From an uncultured Rikenellaceae bacterium (GTDB lineage: Bacteria; Bacteroidota; Bacteroidia; Bacteroidales; Rikenellaceae), in contig CAJURV010000003.1 of NCBI GenBank assembly GCA_910588925.1, positions 1 to 60,428 on the forward strand: a stretch of DNA of 60,428 nucleotides. The letters run 5' to 3'. Made by a program: the position numbers and the translations under genes. The number at the start of each line of letters is the position of its first letter. Position 1 is the stretch's first letter. The notes beneath the pieces were generated by a model. That model worked only from the letters and a program-made list of their open reading frames with translations. It made no database searches and had not been told where the DNA came from. Positions 18,307 to 25,297 of this stretch are shown piece after piece.

Positions 18307-18311
18307 TAGTA

Positions 18312-18495
18312 TGATATCCGTGCGGATGTCATTCTTATATTAGCTCAATGCGCCTCTGAATCACCACCTCGGAATGTAACGAGCTATCCAATACACATTG
18401 AGAACGTGCCTTACGGCGTGGGCTTTCTCATAGTGTATTAAGGCTTGTGGTGAGCCAAGAGGCGTATGACGAAAGTCTGCGCTTTTGTTTTATGG
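18312..18495 (+). ncRNA. Long folded non-coding RNA, possibly 6S-like
   Basis: No reading frame, but a nested fold: 5' hairpin ATGATATCC-GTGC-GGATGTCAT (18311-18332); closing helix ATGCGCCTCT (18348-18357) with AGAGGCGTAT (18458-18467), 10 bp; TCACCAC/GTGGTGA, 7 bp; an internal CTCG-N8-CGAG hairpin on the left side of a bubble; AATACAC/GTGTATT; then GAGAA/TTCTC and a tip CGTGCC-TTAC-GGCGTG. A long rod with a central bubble is the shape of 6S RNA, which sequesters RNA polymerase; that name is inference, since I cannot match sequence to the Bacteroidetes 6S family. A downstream GCGC...TTTTGTTTT may mark the 3' end. Confidence 0.6.
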
Positions 18496-18558
18496 TTGAT
18501 TGCGCAAACTGAGTCTGTCGTTGTTGGCGCTATTGCACAAAACTAATAAAACAATGAA

Positions 18559-19311
18559 ATGAAAAACTTGTTCTCAACGATTTTGCCGGTTGTGGCGGCT
18601 TCTGTCGTATTGGTCGGTTGCTCTAAAGATGACGGCGGAGCAGATGCGGGCAAATTGACAAAGAGTTCGTATGTTATGTATCAAGACGACACATTCTATA
18701 TTGAGGGTGAGAATATATCGAACGTCGAATGGGACTCTGAAAACGAATTTGTCGCAACTGTAGAGGATGGCGTTATTACAGGGCAGTTTGTCGGAGAAAC
18801 AATCGTTACGTCCGGCGCCGGTAATCTATCCTTTTCTGTGGAGGTCAGACCTCAGTACCATATCTACGATGATCCTTATATGAAATGGGGGGCCTCTAAG
18901 GCTGCCGTTATGGCCAAATTGGGCGCCCCCTATTCGGAAGGCAAGGACAATTTGGCCTATATGACTACGAACACCAATGCACCTTTGGTTATATATATGT
19001 TTGAAAATGACAGGTTGGTTTCGTGCGGAGTGGCTTGTAAGACGAGTACGGCCTATAGGTTGTCTTATTTCCTCATGGAACGTTATGTCCCGGTTGATGT
19101 AGATGTGGATAACTACTCGGCGACATTGCTCCATTGTTATGGCAAAAAGAATGATCCGCAGGTGGATTATGGCGTTATGATGACGTATAATTCGACGGTT
19201 GGCGCTATTTTGGTCGTGTATTCGGATGCCGTTGGGTCGAAAGCGTCATACGGTTCCTTGCCGGAGATTGCGCTCTATGAATTTAATGCTATCTTGAGCG
19301 ATTTGATGTAG
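18559..19311 (+). CDS. Lipoprotein, unknown function
   Basis: 250 residues. Lipoprotein signal MKNLFSTILPVVAASVVLVGC with Cys ~21, followed by the acidic spacer SKDDGGADAG common in surface-exposed Bacteroidetes lipoproteins. Residues ~45-95 resemble a Big-2/Ig-like module (VEWDSENEFVATVEDGVITGQFVGETIVT); the remainder has no recognised domain. Could be read from the promoter of the upstream RNA or from an unseen one; a terminator follows at 19344. Confidence 0.8.
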   Translation: MKNLFSTILPVVAASVVLVGCSKDDGGADAGKLTKSSYVMYQDDTFYIEGENISNVEWDSENEFVATVEDGVITGQFVGETIVTSGAGNLSFSVEVRPQYHIYDDPYMKWGASKAAVMAKLGAPYSEGKDNLAYMTTNTNAPLVIYMFENDRLVSCGVACKTSTAYRLSYFLMERYVPVDVDVDNYSATLLHCYGKKNDPQVDYGVMMTYNSTVGAILVVYSDAVGSKASYGSLPEIALYEFNAILSDLM

Positions 19312-19343
19312 TAAAGGATGGGTATCATATAGCCGGTTTGTGT

Positions 19344-19382
19344 AGCGAAGTCTTCACTGTGGGTGGGAGCTTCGCTTTTTTG
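19344..19382 (+). terminator. Terminator after lipoprotein gene
   Basis: AGCGAAG (19344-19350) / CTTCGCT (19370-19376) followed by a T run. Confidence 0.8.
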
Positions 19383-19398
19383 TGGCTAAATGAAATAA

Positions 19399-19428
19399 AA
19401 AAGCACAAAACATTCGTTTTGTGCTTTT
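19399..19428 (-). terminator. tRNA-Leu terminator
   Basis: Perfect 12-bp stem AAAAGCACAAAA / TTTTGTGCTTTT with a 6-base loop. On the minus strand it ends in a T tract just past the tRNA; the T-rich arms may let it act in both directions. Confidence 0.85.
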
Positions 19429-19437
19429 AAAAATCTG

Positions 19438-19523
19438 TGCCCAGAACAAGACTCGAACTTGCACGCCCTATAACAGGCACTACCCCCTCAAAGTAGCGTG
19501 TCTACCAATTTCACCATCTGGGC
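19438..19523 (-). tRNA. tRNA-Leu (anticodon GAG)
   Basis: 86 bases on the minus strand, starting GCCCAGATGGTG. Acceptor GCCCAGA pairs with its 3' counterpart; the anticodon stem CTACT/GGTAG encloses TTGAGGG, giving GAG; a long variable arm (TGCCTGTTATAGGGCGT) fits a class II leucine tRNA; T arm has GTTCGAGTC. CCA is not encoded (ACA follows). Reads CUC and CUU codons. Own promoter and terminator. Confidence 0.95.
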
Positions 19524-19552
19524 TTGATATGATGGCGTCTTTTTTGACTTTG

Positions 19553-19584
19553 CAAAGGTATGAAAAAAATGATACCCTCCAAAA
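19553..19584 (-). promoter_or_regulatory. tRNA-Leu promoter
   Basis: Minus strand TTTTG, 19 bases, TACCTTTG (19553-19560). The same TTTTG-N19-TAnnTTTG design is seen at the tRNA-Asp and dnaN promoters. Confidence 0.75.
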
Positions 19585-19818
19585 CTTTTAGTGAAAAATT
19601 TGTGCAGATATATGTGTTTTTACAGGTAACTTGTTGTGATATAGTCTGTTTTTGAATGTGGGTAGTATGCGGTAAATCGTTGCCGGTATTCTGTTTCCGC
19701 TACTCTTGCGAAGTCGTTGTCGGCTGTGACGTGTAGTGAAGGCGGGGATAAAACGGCACGGTATCCGTTCTGTCACAAAATTTCGGGTAAAAATAAACGG
19801 CATCTGAAAAAATAGTGC

Positions 19819-19826
19819 TAACTTTG
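19819..19826 (+). promoter_or_regulatory. thrS -7 element
   Basis: TAACTTTG, 31 bases before the thrS ATG. No clear TTTG at the upstream position. No T-box or long leader fits in this short space. Confidence 0.5.
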
Positions 19827-19856
19827 TGGGATAAGTGATAAACAAAAGTTTGTACT

Positions 19857-21800
19857 ATGATAAAGATTACTTTCCCGGACGGCAGTGTTAAAGAGTTTGA
19901 AAAAGGCGTCACGGGATATGAGATAGCCTCTGGCATATCGCCTCGTCTTGCATCGGAGGTTCTTTGCGTGGGTGTCGACGGCAAGACGCAGGATCTCGAT
20001 ATGCCTATCGACGACGATGCTTCCGTAGTGTTTTACAAATGGGACGACGATGAGGGCAAACACGCTTTCTGGCACTCATCCTCGCACCTTATGGCTGCGG
20101 CTTTGGAGCAGTTGTACCCGGGTATCCGTTTCGGCATAGGTCCGGCCATAGAGAACGGGTTCTATTACGATGTGGATTCCCCCGTGCCTATCACGGAGGC
20201 CGATTTGCCTGCCATAGAGGCGAAGATGATGGATATAGCCCGTAGCAAAGTGCCTTTCGAGAGGAGTGCTGTCGCTAAAAACGAGGCGCTTAAGGCTTTC
20301 AGGGATAAGGGCGACGTATATAAGGTGGAGCTTATAGAGGCTCTTGAGGACGGTACCATATCGTTCTACAAGAGTGGCGATTTCGTCGACCTTTGCCGTG
20401 GTCCGCATATCCGTTCGTCGGAGGTGGTCAAGGCGGTGAAGCTCACGTCTATAGCCGGTGCGTACTGGCGCGGCGACGAGAAGAACAAGATGCTCACCCG
20501 CATATACGGTATCACTTTCCCCAAGAAATCAATGCTCGACGACTATCTGGCCATGCTCGAGGAGGCCAAGAAACGCGACCATCGCAAGCTCGGCAAGGAG
20601 TTGGAGCTTTTCTGTTTCTCTCCGCGCGTAGGTCAGGGTTTGCCGTTATGGCTACCCAAAGGGGCCGCTTTGAGGGAGCGTTTGGAGAATTTCCTCAAGA
20701 ACGTTCAGAAACAATACGGTTACCAGCAGGTCATCACCCCGCACATAGGTATGAAAGACCTGTACGTTACTTCGGGTCACTATGCCAAATACGGTAAGGA
20801 CTCCTTCCAGCCCATACATACGCCGGACGAGGGCGAAGAGTTCCTGCTCAAGCCGATGAACTGTCCCCATCACTGTGAGATATATCGCAGCAAGCCGCGC
20901 TCTTATAAGGATCTGCCCGTGCGTTTCGCCGAGTTCGGCACCGTATATCGCTACGAACAGAGCGGCGAGCTTCACGGTCTGACCCGTGTGAGAGGTTTCA
21001 CTCAGGACGATGCCCACCTTTTCGTGCGTCCCGACCAGCTCAAAGAGGAGTTCATGAAGGTGATAGATATCATTCTGTATGTCTTCAAGACGCTCAGTTT
21101 CGATAAGTTCATAGCTCAGGTGTCGTTGCGCGACAAGAATAATACGGAAAAATATATCGGTACGGACGAGAACTGGAACAAGGCCGAAAGCGCGATAATA
21201 GAAGCGGCTGCGGAGAAGGGTCTCGAAACGGTAGTGGAATACGGCGAAGCGGCGTTCTACGGTCCCAAGCTCGACTTCATGGTAAAGGATGCTATAGGCC
21301 GTAAGTGGCAGTTGGGTACCATACAGGTCGACTACAACCTGCCCGAACGTTTCGATCTGACCTATACCGGTGCGGACGACAAACAGCACCGCCCCATCAT
21401 GATACATCGTGCGCCGTTCGGTTCTATGGAGCGTTTCGTAGCCGTGTTGCTGGAGCATACCGGCGGCAAGTTCCCGTTGTGGTTGGCCCCCGATCAGGTG
21501 GTGGTTCTCCCCATATCGGACAAATATAACGACTATGCCGACGATGTGGCGCGCAAGCTCAATATGTGCGACATACGAGCCGTAGTGGACGAACGTAACG
21601 AGAAGATCGGCCGCAAGATACGCGACAACGAACTCAAGCGTATTCCGTTCTTGCTCATAGTGGGCGAGAAAGAGGCTGCAGATGGCACCGTGTCGGTACG
21701 TCAGCAAGGCGAAGGCGACAAGGGTGCGATGACGCTCGCAGAGTTCACGGCTCACGTGGGAGATATCGTTTCAGGCGAGATTAAACCTTTGCACGAGTAA
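19857..21800 (+). CDS. thrS: Threonine--tRNA ligase
   Basis: 647 residues, full length. Charges tRNA-Thr in the cytoplasm. Domains in order: TGS (residues 1-60, ITFPDGSVKEFEKGVTG), the editing/SAD domain (~65-220, with HSSSHLMAAAL and DLCRGPHI), the class II core (~245-540; zinc-ligand Cys in MNCPHHCEIY and motif 2 near FAEFGTVYRYEQSGELHG) and the C-terminal anticodon-binding domain (QVVVLPISDKYNDYADDVAR). A terminator follows, and infC has its own promoter, although thrS-infC neighbourhood is conserved in many bacteria. Confidence 0.97.
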   Translation: MIKITFPDGSVKEFEKGVTGYEIASGISPRLASEVLCVGVDGKTQDLDMPIDDDASVVFYKWDDDEGKHAFWHSSSHLMAAALEQLYPGIRFGIGPAIENGFYYDVDSPVPITEADLPAIEAKMMDIARSKVPFERSAVAKNEALKAFRDKGDVYKVELIEALEDGTISFYKSGDFVDLCRGPHIRSSEVVKAVKLTSIAGAYWRGDEKNKMLTRIYGITFPKKSMLDDYLAMLEEAKKRDHRKLGKELELFCFSPRVGQGLPLWLPKGAALRERLENFLKNVQKQYGYQQVITPHIGMKDLYVTSGHYAKYGKDSFQPIHTPDEGEEFLLKPMNCPHHCEIYRSKPRSYKDLPVRFAEFGTVYRYEQSGELHGLTRVRGFTQDDAHLFVRPDQLKEEFMKVIDIILYVFKTLSFDKFIAQVSLRDKNNTEKYIGTDENWNKAESAIIEAAAEKGLETVVEYGEAAFYGPKLDFMVKDAIGRKWQLGTIQVDYNLPERFDLTYTGADDKQHRPIMIHRAPFGSMERFVAVLLEHTGGKFPLWLAPDQVVVLPISDKYNDYADDVARKLNMCDIRAVVDERNEKIGRKIRDNELKRIPFLLIVGEKEAADGTVSVRQQGEGDKGAMTLAEFTAHVGDIVSGEIKPLHE

Positions 21801-21816
21801 TAGTTATATGTATTTG

Positions 21817-21853
21817 CGGCGATACCGGTGTTTTTGCGGTGTCGCCGTTTTTG
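21817..21853 (+). terminator. thrS terminator
   Basis: CGGCGATACCG / GCGGTGTCGCCG stem then TTTTT. Confidence 0.85.
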
Positions 21854-22076
21854 TGTCTCGTGCGGTGTTTGGCATCGCTTTTGTACGAGCATGAGTCGGT
21901 CGTCTCTGTAACTATGTCTGTAGCGTGTCCGTCATTCGGACGGAGATCGTTCGGATTGGCAAAAGAGGCATGAATCCGAATACGGATAGCGATGAAAAGG
22001 CGTCCGTAGCGAGGTTTGACCGAGTTTGACAGAGTGTAAAATTTTATGGCAGGAGTGCGGGATGAAAAATATTTCT

Positions 22077-22220
22077 TATCTTTGCATGAGATAAACTTCG
22101 TCTCGGCAATATTGAACGGGTTTAATATTGTTCTCGCTCTGTTTGCCGATAAATAATAATCCCCCGACGGTGATTTAATGTGTCGGGAATTTATTAACGA
22201 ACGATAAGGAGGATAAAGCT
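22077..22220 (+). promoter_or_regulatory. infC promoter and structured leader
   Basis: TATCTTTG (22077-22084) is a good -7 box; transcription from ~22091 gives a leader of about 130 bases. It holds AATATT-N10-AATATT and CGGCAA...TTGCCG pairings and a CCCGAC (22163-22168)/GTCGGG (22182-22187) hairpin just before the AAGGAGG ribosome site (22206-22212). A tiny frame ATG TGT CGG ... TAA (22178-22207, nine codons) ends inside that ribosome site. This arrangement could allow translational control; it is inferred. Confidence 0.55.
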
Positions 22221-22808
22221 ATCAATTCACCAAAACCATTTCGCCCCTCGGGCTTTCAGGGAGGTAACAATCGTCGTGCCCCTCAGACACCGCAGAAAGA
22301 CAGCGGTTACAGAATAAACCATGAGATCCGGGTGCCCGAAGTGCGCATCGTGGGCGACAACATAGAGTCGCGTGTGGTATCTATAGCCGAAGCTCTTAAG
22401 CTGGCACAGGCCGAGGAGCTCGATTTGGTAGAGATATCTCCCAAGGCTGAACCTCCCGTCTGTAGGATAATAGACTATCAGAAGTTCCTTTACCAGCAGA
22501 AACGTAAGGCCAAGGAGTTGAAGGCGCGTGCCACTAAGGTGGTGGTCAAGGAGATACGCTTCGGTCCCAATACCGACGATCACGACTATAACTTTAAGCT
22601 CAAGCATGCCCAGAACTTCCTGCAGGAGGGGGCTAAGGTGAAAGCGTACGTCTTTTTCCGCGGTCGTGAGATCGTATTCAAAGATCAGGGCGAGATACTG
22701 TTGTTGCGTTTTGCACAGGACTTGGAAGAGTTGGCCAAGGTAGAGCAGATGCCTCGTCTGGAGGGCAAGAGGATGATATTGATCCTTGCGCCGAAGCCTA
22801 AGAAATAG
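22221..22808 (+). CDS. infC: Translation initiation factor IF-3, ATC start
   Basis: 195 residues if started at ATC 22221, which sits 8 bases after AAGGAGG. No ATG is available: the only in-frame ATG/GTG codons lie inside the conserved domain, whose start (YRINHEIRVPEVRIVGDN) is encoded from ~22305. The reading frame from ATC gives INSPKPFRPSGFQGGNN..., a typical Q/N/P-rich IF-3 head. Non-AUG starts are known for infC, because IF-3 itself rejects them and so limits its own synthesis. Body: N domain to ~residue 110, basic linker KRKAKELKARA, C domain with KEIRFGPNTDDHDYNFK. Binds the 30S subunit. Confidence 0.95.
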   Translation: MNSPKPFRPSGFQGGNNRRAPQTPQKDSGYRINHEIRVPEVRIVGDNIESRVVSIAEALKLAQAEELDLVEISPKAEPPVCRIIDYQKFLYQQKRKAKELKARATKVVVKEIRFGPNTDDHDYNFKLKHAQNFLQEGAKVKAYVFFRGREIVFKDQGEILLLRFAQDLEELAKVEQMPRLEGKRMILILAPKPKK

Positions 22809-22834
22809 CCTTACGGTAATAATTCGCGATATAT

Positions 22835-22870
22835 TCGGACAGGCTCCTTTTATGCAGGGGGCTTGTCCGA
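22835..22870 (+). terminator. Strong hairpin after infC
   Basis: TCGGACAGGCTCC / GGGGCTTGTCCGA, 13 bp with two G-T pairs. It stands 26 bases past the infC stop, without a proper T run, so it may be an mRNA 3' stabiliser or weak terminator. Confidence 0.5.
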
Positions 22871-22936
22871 AACGTTTTAGGCTTTCGGTGGGGCGGGAAC
22901 GTTTCACCGGCTTTTTTAGCTATCCGGTATATACAT

Positions 22937-23719
22937 ATGGAAATAAAAACCTGTAACATAGTCTATTGCTCCCCTACGCATAATTCCCGCGACATAGCTT
23001 TGGCTGCCGGTACGGCATTCGGGTGCGGGCAATCTATTACGGATCTTACGCGCGATCTCTCTTGCGACGAGATTTTGTTTCCGTCGGATGAGGTGGCTGT
23101 TATAGCCGCTCCCGTATATGCGGGACGTATGGCGCCGTTTGCCCTCGAGCGGCTGGGACGGCTTAGCGGGGACGACACTCCTGCGATTCTTGTAGTGACG
23201 TACGGTAACCGCGATTACGAGGATGCTTTGATAGAGTTGCACGACACTATGACCGGCAGGGGGTTCGTAACCGTAGCCGCAGGTGCGTTCGTCGGCGAAC
23301 ATAGTTACAGTCGTGCTGGAATGCCGATAGGGGAGGGGCGTCCCGATACCGATGATTTGGCTTTGGCGTGCGAATTCGGAGACAGGGCGGCGGAGAAGTT
23401 GTCGTCGGCTAAGGATGTGCGGGATATAGCAGTCCCTCATATAAAAGGCAATAGACCCTATCGCTCCGTGTCGGCACCCACCCCCGCCGCTCCGCTTACG
23501 CTCGACGGATGCGTGCTTTGCGGAACGTGTGTAGATGTGTGTCCTACATACGCTATACGCATCACTGCCAACGGTGTAGAGACCGACAAGAACCTGTGCG
23601 TCAAGTGTTGCGCTTGTGTGAAAGAGTGTCCCGAGGGAGTTCGTCGGTTCGATACACCTTATACGGAGATGCTTCATAAAAATTTCTCGTCACCGCGTAA
23701 GCCGGAGTTGTTTTTCTGA
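22937..23719 (+). CDS. EFR1-type flavodoxin-like/ferredoxin protein
   Basis: 260 residues. The N-terminal ~165 residues have a flavodoxin-like fold (NIVYCSPTHNSRDIA, VAVIAAPVYAGRMAPFALE, ILVVTYGNRDYEDAL), a putative FMN site. The C-terminal part has two 4Fe-4S clusters: CVLCGTCVDVCP (~198-209) and CVKCCACVKECP (~226-237). Cytoplasmic electron carrier; partners unknown. It occupies the position after infC where rpmI and rplT usually stand. Start ATG 22937 is the only one before the conserved sequence. Confidence 0.85.
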   Translation: MEIKTCNIVYCSPTHNSRDIALAAGTAFGCGQSITDLTRDLSCDEILFPSDEVAVIAAPVYAGRMAPFALERLGRLSGDDTPAILVVTYGNRDYEDALIELHDTMTGRGFVTVAAGAFVGEHSYSRAGMPIGEGRPDTDDLALACEFGDRAAEKLSSAKDVRDIAVPHIKGNRPYRSVSAPTPAAPLTLDGCVLCGTCVDVCPTYAIRITANGVETDKNLCVKCCACVKECPEGVRRFDTPYTEMLHKNFSSPRKPELFF

Positions 23720-23858
23720 TTGCTTCACAGTACGGTTTGCTAGAGCCGGTCGGGGCCATATGGATGGCTCTATAGAGATAGCGTATCTATGTTAGGCGAG
23801 GATAATGTATGTCTGTGCCGAACCTGTAATATTATATGTATTAAAAATAAATAGATCC

Positions 23859-23893
23859 ATTTTTTGGAAATAAATAAAAAAGCCTTATCTTTG
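23859..23893 (+). promoter_or_regulatory. tRNA-Asp promoter
   Basis: TTTTTTG ending about 23866, 19 bases, TATCTTTG (23886-23893). Confidence 0.75.
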
Positions 23894-23904
23894 CACTATA
23901 AAAC

Positions 23905-23978
23905 GGTGTGGTAGTTCAGCTGGTTAGAATGCCTGCCTGTCACGCAGGAGGTCGCGAGTTCGAGTCTCGTCCATACCG
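23905..23978 (+). tRNA. tRNA-Asp (anticodon GTC)
   Basis: 74 bases, GGTGTGG acceptor pairing with CCATACC (one G-T pair), D arm TTCAGCTGGTTAGAA, anticodon stem CCTGC/GCAGG around CTGTCAC, T arm GCGAGTTCGAGTCTCGT, discriminator G; CCA is not encoded. Reads GAC and GAU. Confidence 0.97.
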
Positions 23979-23983
23979 CATAA

Positions 23984-24036
23984 CAAAAAGTCCTTGAATT
24001 TCAGTCGTTTGATGATTGTTTTCAAGGGCTTTTTGT
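23984..24036 (+). terminator. tRNA-Asp terminator
   Basis: CAAAAAGTCCTTGAA / TTCAAGGGCTTTTTG, 15-bp stem with one wobble pair and a ~23-base loop; T-rich 3' arm. Confidence 0.8.
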
Positions 24037-24148
24037 ATTGAGAATAGCCCATAAACCACTCGAAAAAGTGTGTTTTCTGTGTTATTTTGTCGCAAAATTC
24101 ACAATCTTGTCACACAATACTTGCAAGATATTTGCAAAAAATGAGCGT

Positions 24149-24247
24149 ATGATAACCACTAAATTCTATCTCGATACCCGTAGTGTTAAAGATGGGGAAT
24201 CTTGCTTTTTCGAAATCGTCTATAATCGAAAAAGGTTAGATCACTGA
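24149..24247 (+). pseudogene. Remnant of a tyrosine integrase (N-terminus only)
   Basis: 32 codons starting MITTKFYLDTRSVKDGESCF, which closely resembles the beginning of the arm-binding domain of Bacteroidetes tyrosine recombinases. A TGA then ends the frame and nothing further of an integrase (catalytic R, H-x-x-R, Y) is visible in any frame before the next gene. It is 171 bases downstream of tRNA-Asp, the usual place for an integrase of an element inserted in a tRNA gene. Upstream bases hold repeated TTGCAAGATATTTGCAAAA-like motifs. Probably a relic of a lost integrative element. Confidence 0.5.
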
Positions 24248-24307
24248 AAAAGGTCGAATCTCTTTTTGAGACGGCTCCTTTTTGCATTGTCACAGGCATT
24301 CTTTAAG

Positions 24308-24541
24308 AAATATTTTACTGTCCGGCAAAAACCTCAAAAAGCACACATAATCATATTTATGTAGATCACAGTCAAAAGAGGTTTGTTTTTATATTCCCTG
24401 CGTGTCACCAAAGCGAGCCTGCGGTTAAGTCCGAAAGATGCGATTATGCAACTTTAGCGAATAACATTTATCGTTTAACTGTGTTTATTGGCGGGCCTCC
24501 GTGGGAAGAGTTTCTGCCCACCGCTAGGTGCCGTCATTGTG
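24308..24541 (-). mobile_element. Truncated second copy of the ~350-bp MITE-like repeat
   Basis: Read on the minus strand, this stretch aligns with 49515-49750: shared blocks include TTCGCTAAAG-TGCATAAT-GC, ACGGAGG, CACATAATCA and the end CTGTCCGG preceded by TATT-T-A. Homology is imperfect (roughly three quarters of bases by eye). The copy is cut off at the 3' end of the metalloprotease gene. No reading frame. Confidence 0.6.
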
Positions 24542-25297
24542 TTAGTCCCTGCAGGAGACTGTCTTTTCGAGCAACGCTTTACGCGCTTTCCAATCGGGCA
24601 TATAGGTGCCGACCAGTTCATGGAATCTGGGCGAGTGGTTGTGGTGAACTAGGTGGCACAGCTCGTGTATTACGATGTATTCGATACATTGGCGCGGAGC
24701 GCGCATAAGCTCTATGTTGAATTTAATAATACCGTTGCTGGAACACTGACCCCAATAGCTTTTTACACGCACGAATTTTATGGCGGAGGGTCGGCGTCCG
24801 CTCCTCTCCGCGAAAGAGTGTATCCACGGTCGGGCTATCTCCAATATTACCGTTTCGGCCTGACGCGCATACCACGCATAGATCACCTTCTGGCATCGGT
24901 CAATGCTTTTTAGCGATACTATCATATCTTCGCCGTCGAGTTCCACGCCCTCTTTGCCGGATATGATAATACGCAACGAATAGGCGTGGCCCATATATAG
25001 GTGCCGTGCTCCTTGCTCGTATCTGCGTGCTATGCGTTCGCTGTTGTCGTTCAGTATGTTGCGCCGGTGAACGGTTATCCATTCGCGTTTGTCTTCCACG
25101 AACCGGCGTATGGTCTGGTCGGAGGTGCCGTCGGGTACGCGCACCGATACGGAACAGTCGCTTCGTCGTATCGTTATCGACATGGTGCGACGTCTCGATC
25201 TTACTATGGCGTAAGTCACGACATCTCCGTCGCATATCACCTGTCCGCGGTCGGCAGGCGGCGGTGAGGACAACATCTGCCGGAGCTTTCTTAACAT
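24542..25297 (-). CDS. YgjP-type (DUF45) zinc metallopeptidase
   Basis: 251 residues from ATG 25297. Contains the zinc site HELCHLVHHNHSPRFH (residues ~211-226), with HExxH and the third ligand in the HxxxF(H) tail, and the conserved YWGQCSSNGIIKFN just before it; N-terminal half is basic (RSRRRTMSITIRR). Members of this family are SprT-like; the substrate is unknown. The start overlaps the ligA stop by 7 bases, so translation is coupled. The longer frame up to 25408 runs inside ligA and lacks homology. Confidence 0.85.
   Translation of the reverse strand: MLRKLRQMLSSPPPADRGQVICDGDVVTYAIVRSRRRTMSITIRRSDCSVSVRVPDGTSDQTIRRFVEDKREWITVHRRNILNDNSERIARRYEQGARHLYMGHAYSLRIIISGKEGVELDGEDMIVSLKSIDRCQKVIYAWYARQAETVILEIARPWIHSFAERSGRRPSAIKFVRVKSYWGQCSSNGIIKFNIELMRAPRQCIEYIVIHELCHLVHHNHSPRFHELVGTYMPDWKARKALLEKTVSCRD

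Noticed and set aside
20652..21755. 367-codon open frame on the minus strand
   Set aside because: Antisense shadow of thrS, no recognisable motif.
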